Shown here one piece after another: positions 4,970-6,990 of a stretch of DNA of 6,990 nt. Below the pieces are notes generated by a model. The model saw only the letters and a list, made by a program, of their open reading frames with translations, ran no database searches and had not been told where the DNA came from. The DNA is from Candidatus Manganitrophaceae bacterium (GTDB lineage: Bacteria > Nitrospirota > Nitrospiria > SBBL01 > Manganitrophaceae): contig SCUR01000511.1 in NCBI GenBank assembly GCA_004297235.1, positions 1 to 6,990 on the forward strand, in the 5' to 3' direction. Each line of letters begins with the position of its first letter. Position 1 is the stretch's first letter. Position numbers and translations under genes: made by a program.

Positions 4970-6990
4970 ATGAGCGAAGAGACGAAAACGCCACCCCCTA
5001 AGATTGAAATCCCGACCGCCCCGGAACCGGAAGCGGCGCCGGCGAAGAAGATGCTCGACGTGACGATCGACGGAAAAAAGATTTCCGTCCCCGAGGGCTC
5101 CCTGCTGCTCGATACGATGCGGGGAATGGGGATGGAAATTCCGGCGATGTGTTATCACTACACCTTCTCCTCGTTCGGCTCCTGCGGCGTCTGCCTCGTC
5201 GAGGTGGAAGGAAAGAACAACAACGTCCGCTCCTGCACCGCCAAAATCACCAACGGGATGGTGGTGAAGACCACCACCGAGAAAATCGTCGACGCCCGGA
5301 AAAAGGCGATCGAAAAACATCTGGTCGTCCACCCGCTCGACTGCCCCGTTTGTGACGCCGACGGCAAGTGCGAATTGCAGGACATGACCTACGACCTCGG
5401 CGTCTACGACATCAAAAAAGGGGTCCGGAAAGAGATCCCGGAAGACACCCGGAGCCCGGTGCTCGATTTCAACATGAACCGCTGCATCCTCTGCGGGCAG
5501 TGCATCAACGTCTGCAAAGAGGTCCAGCTGGTCGACGCCCTCTGCTTCTATAAAAAAGACGGCAAGACCCACGTCGGCGCACATGAAGGGGTTCCCCTCT
5601 ACTGCGAATTCTGCGGCGACTGTCTCGCGGTCTGCCCGGTCGGCGCCATCGTCAGCCGCTTCTCCAAGTATTCCTTCAAGCCGTGGCAGCTGAAGAAAAC
5701 GGTCACCACCTGCGGCTACTGCTCCGACGGCTGCACGCTCCACCTGGAGAGCGAGGCGCAGAAGGTCGTCCGGGTTACTTCCAAGCTGTCGTACCTGAAC
5801 AAGTTCGGCAAAGAGACGGAGCCGGGGGACGATCACGGCGGGACCTGCGTCCGGGGCCGGTTCGGATTCCAGTACAACCAGGACGAGTCGCGCCTCTCGC
5901 GGCCGTTGATGAAGGTCGACGGCCGGTGGACCGAAATCCCCTGGTTCAAAGCGACGGCCGTGATCGGCAAGCGTCTGATGGAAATCAAGACGCAGCACGG
6001 CGGTCAGGCGATCGCCGGTCTGATCACCGGCCGCTGCACCAACGAGGAGGTCTATCTCTTCCAGCGGCTGATGCGGTCGGTCTTGGGGACGAACAACATC
6101 GATACCGCCGCCCGCTACGGCCACATGAACTCGGTCACCGCCTTACAACATGCGCTCGGGATCGGATACGCGACGACCACCGACAAGAAGATGACCCTCT
6201 CGGATGTGATCTTGATGGTCGGAAACGATATGACCGAGACCAACCCGGTCACCGCGCTCCGCCTGAAAGAGGCCAAGTCGAGATTTGAAGCAACGCTGAT
6301 GGTCGCCGACACCGTCCAGAGCAACATGATGAAGTTGGCGAGCCACCCCCTGCAAGTTGCGGTTCATGGGGAAACGGCGTTGATTCAGGGGCTGGTCAAG
6401 GCGGTCATCGAGAAAGGGCTCGCCTTCCCCGCATTTGTTCAGAAGTCTCCCGCGGCTTACGAAGCGCTGCGGCAGAGCGTCGCCGGCCTCTCCGAAGAAG
6501 CGCTCGCCCGTGAGAGCGGGTTGGCCTGGGAGAAGATCGCCGAGGCGGCGGAGCGGCTCGCCAAGTCGAAGCGCGGAACCCTCATTTGGGGCGAAGGGAT
6601 CGTCTCGCGCAAGGGAGGCTATGAAAACGTCCTCCGGCTGATCGACCTCGCGATGCTCACCGGCCTGCTCGAAAAAGAAGGGGCCGGCATCCTCCCGATT
6701 TGTGAAGAAAACAACGAGCAGGGAGCGGTCGACATGGGGGCCGTTCCCGAATTGCTCCCCGGCCAGCGCCCCTATTCGTCGGAAGAGGAGCGGGCGCGGT
6801 TCCGATCGGCCTGGCATGCGGAGCTCCCCGAAGGGATCGGCGCCACCCTCCCTGAGATTTTGGATCGGGCCGAGCGGGGCGAGATCAAAGCGCTCTACCT
6901 CGTCGGAGAAAACCCGCTGGGGACCCTGCCGGTCTCGATGCGGGTCCGACAGGCGTTGGAGAACGTCGAGTTTATCGTCTGCCAAGATCC
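4970..6990 (+). CDS. nuoG: NADH-quinone oxidoreductase (complex I) subunit G, 3'-truncated by the window edge
   Basis: A frame starting at ATG 4970 stays open for 673 codons to the window end. Residues 1-27 are a Pro/Ala-rich extension. A ferredoxin domain follows: Cys61, 72, 75, 89 (CX10CX2CX13C, cluster N1b); His121, Cys125, 128, 134 (HX3CX2CX5C, N5); and two CX2CX2CX3C sets, 172/175/178/182 and 212/215/218/222 (N6a, N6b). Cys248, 251, 255 and 293 (CX2CX3CX37C) match the optional N7 cluster. From about 300 a molybdopterin-oxidoreductase-like domain begins (GRCTNEEVYLFQRL, GTNNID). At the position of the Mo-ligating Cys/Sec of formate dehydrogenases lies Gly384 (RYGHM), so this domain should be structural, as in other NuoG, and a catalytic formate dehydrogenase is unlikely. 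The ribosome site is weak (GGAG 14 bases upstream). It follows nuoD without nuoE or nuoF. Confidence 0.94.
   Translation, partial: MSEETKTPPPKIEIPTAPEPEAAPAKKMLDVTIDGKKISVPEGSLLLDTMRGMGMEIPAMCYHYTFSSFGSCGVCLVEVEGKNNNVRSCTAKITNGMVVKTTTEKIVDARKKAIEKHLVVHPLDCPVCDADGKCELQDMTYDLGVYDIKKGVRKEIPEDTRSPVLDFNMNRCILCGQCINVCKEVQLVDALCFYKKDGKTHVGAHEGVPLYCEFCGDCLAVCPVGAIVSRFSKYSFKPWQLKKTVTTCGYCSDGCTLHLESEAQKVVRVTSKLSYLNKFGKETEPGDDHGGTCVRGRFGFQYNQDESRLSRPLMKVDGRWTEIPWFKATAVIGKRLMEIKTQHGGQAIAGLITGRCTNEEVYLFQRLMRSVLGTNNIDTAARYGHMNSVTALQHALGIGYATTTDKKMTLSDVILMVGNDMTETNPVTALRLKEAKSRFEATLMVADTVQSNMMKLASHPLQVAVHGETALIQGLVKAVIEKGLAFPAFVQKSPAAYEALRQSVAGLSEEALARESGLAWEKIAEAAERLAKSKRGTLIWGEGIVSRKGGYENVLRLIDLAMLTGLLEKEGAGILPICEENNEQGAVDMGAVPELLPGQRPYSSEEERARFRSAWHAELPEGIGATLPEILDRAERGEIKALYLVGENPLGTLPVSMRVRQALENVEFIVCQD

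Noticed and set aside
3978..6124. Two long open frames on the - strand (3978-4994 and 4862-6124) opposite nuoD and nuoG
   Set aside because: The + strand encodes well-conserved NuoD and NuoG across these positions. The antisense products show low-complexity composition and no family features.
5149..6641. Several short + strand frames inside the nuoG region (5149, 5368, 5683, 6435)
   Set aside because: They lie in another frame within the continuous nuoG reading frame and encode Arg-rich products without motifs. nuoG shows no frameshift in the window.
4970..6990. NuoG-like gene as a catalytic formate dehydrogenase alpha subunit
   Set aside because: The Mo-ligand position holds Gly384 instead of Cys or Sec, and the gene sits directly behind nuoABCD.

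Overview
The window is ordinary bacterial chromosome of moderately high GC, with tightly packed genes all on the + strand. It falls into two blocks. Block one (1-2005) holds the 3' end of a diguanylate-cyclase (GGDEF) gene, overlapped by 11 bases by a gene for a predicted exported lipoprotein. That protein has an FN3-like domain followed by seven repeats that look like the blades of a beta-propeller. A perfect 14-bp hairpin with a U-rich tail closes this unit (2019-2057).

Block two starts in a 308-base intergenic region (2006-2313). It contains a sigma70-like promoter (TTGACA, 17 bases, AACAAT) whose -10 region runs into a large interrupted dyad. Downstream lie nuoA, nuoB, nuoC and nuoD, which overlap or nearly touch. 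After a 74-base spacer comes a long reading frame, open to the window end, encoding NuoG. These are subunits of respiratory complex I: NuoA is a membrane subunit, NuoB/C/D form the quinone-reducing connecting module, and NuoG is the large iron-sulfur subunit that feeds electrons towards them.

The main point of interest is what is missing. In the common 14-gene order, nuoE and nuoF (the NADH-oxidising FMN module) sit between nuoD and nuoG. Here nuoG follows nuoD directly. NuoG itself appears complete for its cluster ligands (N1b, N5, N6a, N6b and the optional N7). Its molybdopterin-type domain has Gly where formate dehydrogenases have the Mo-ligating Cys/Sec. Either the complex uses NuoE/NuoF encoded elsewhere, or it takes electrons from another donor such as ferredoxin.

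Taxonomy is uncertain. Separate nuoC and nuoD, a short 158-residue NuoB, nuoG following nuoD without nuoEF, and a formate-dehydrogenase-like NuoG would fit Nitrospirota or another deep-branching Gram-negative lineage. This is an inference from gene order and sequence style, not a database match. I see no RNA genes, insertion sequences, CRISPR arrays or phage genes.
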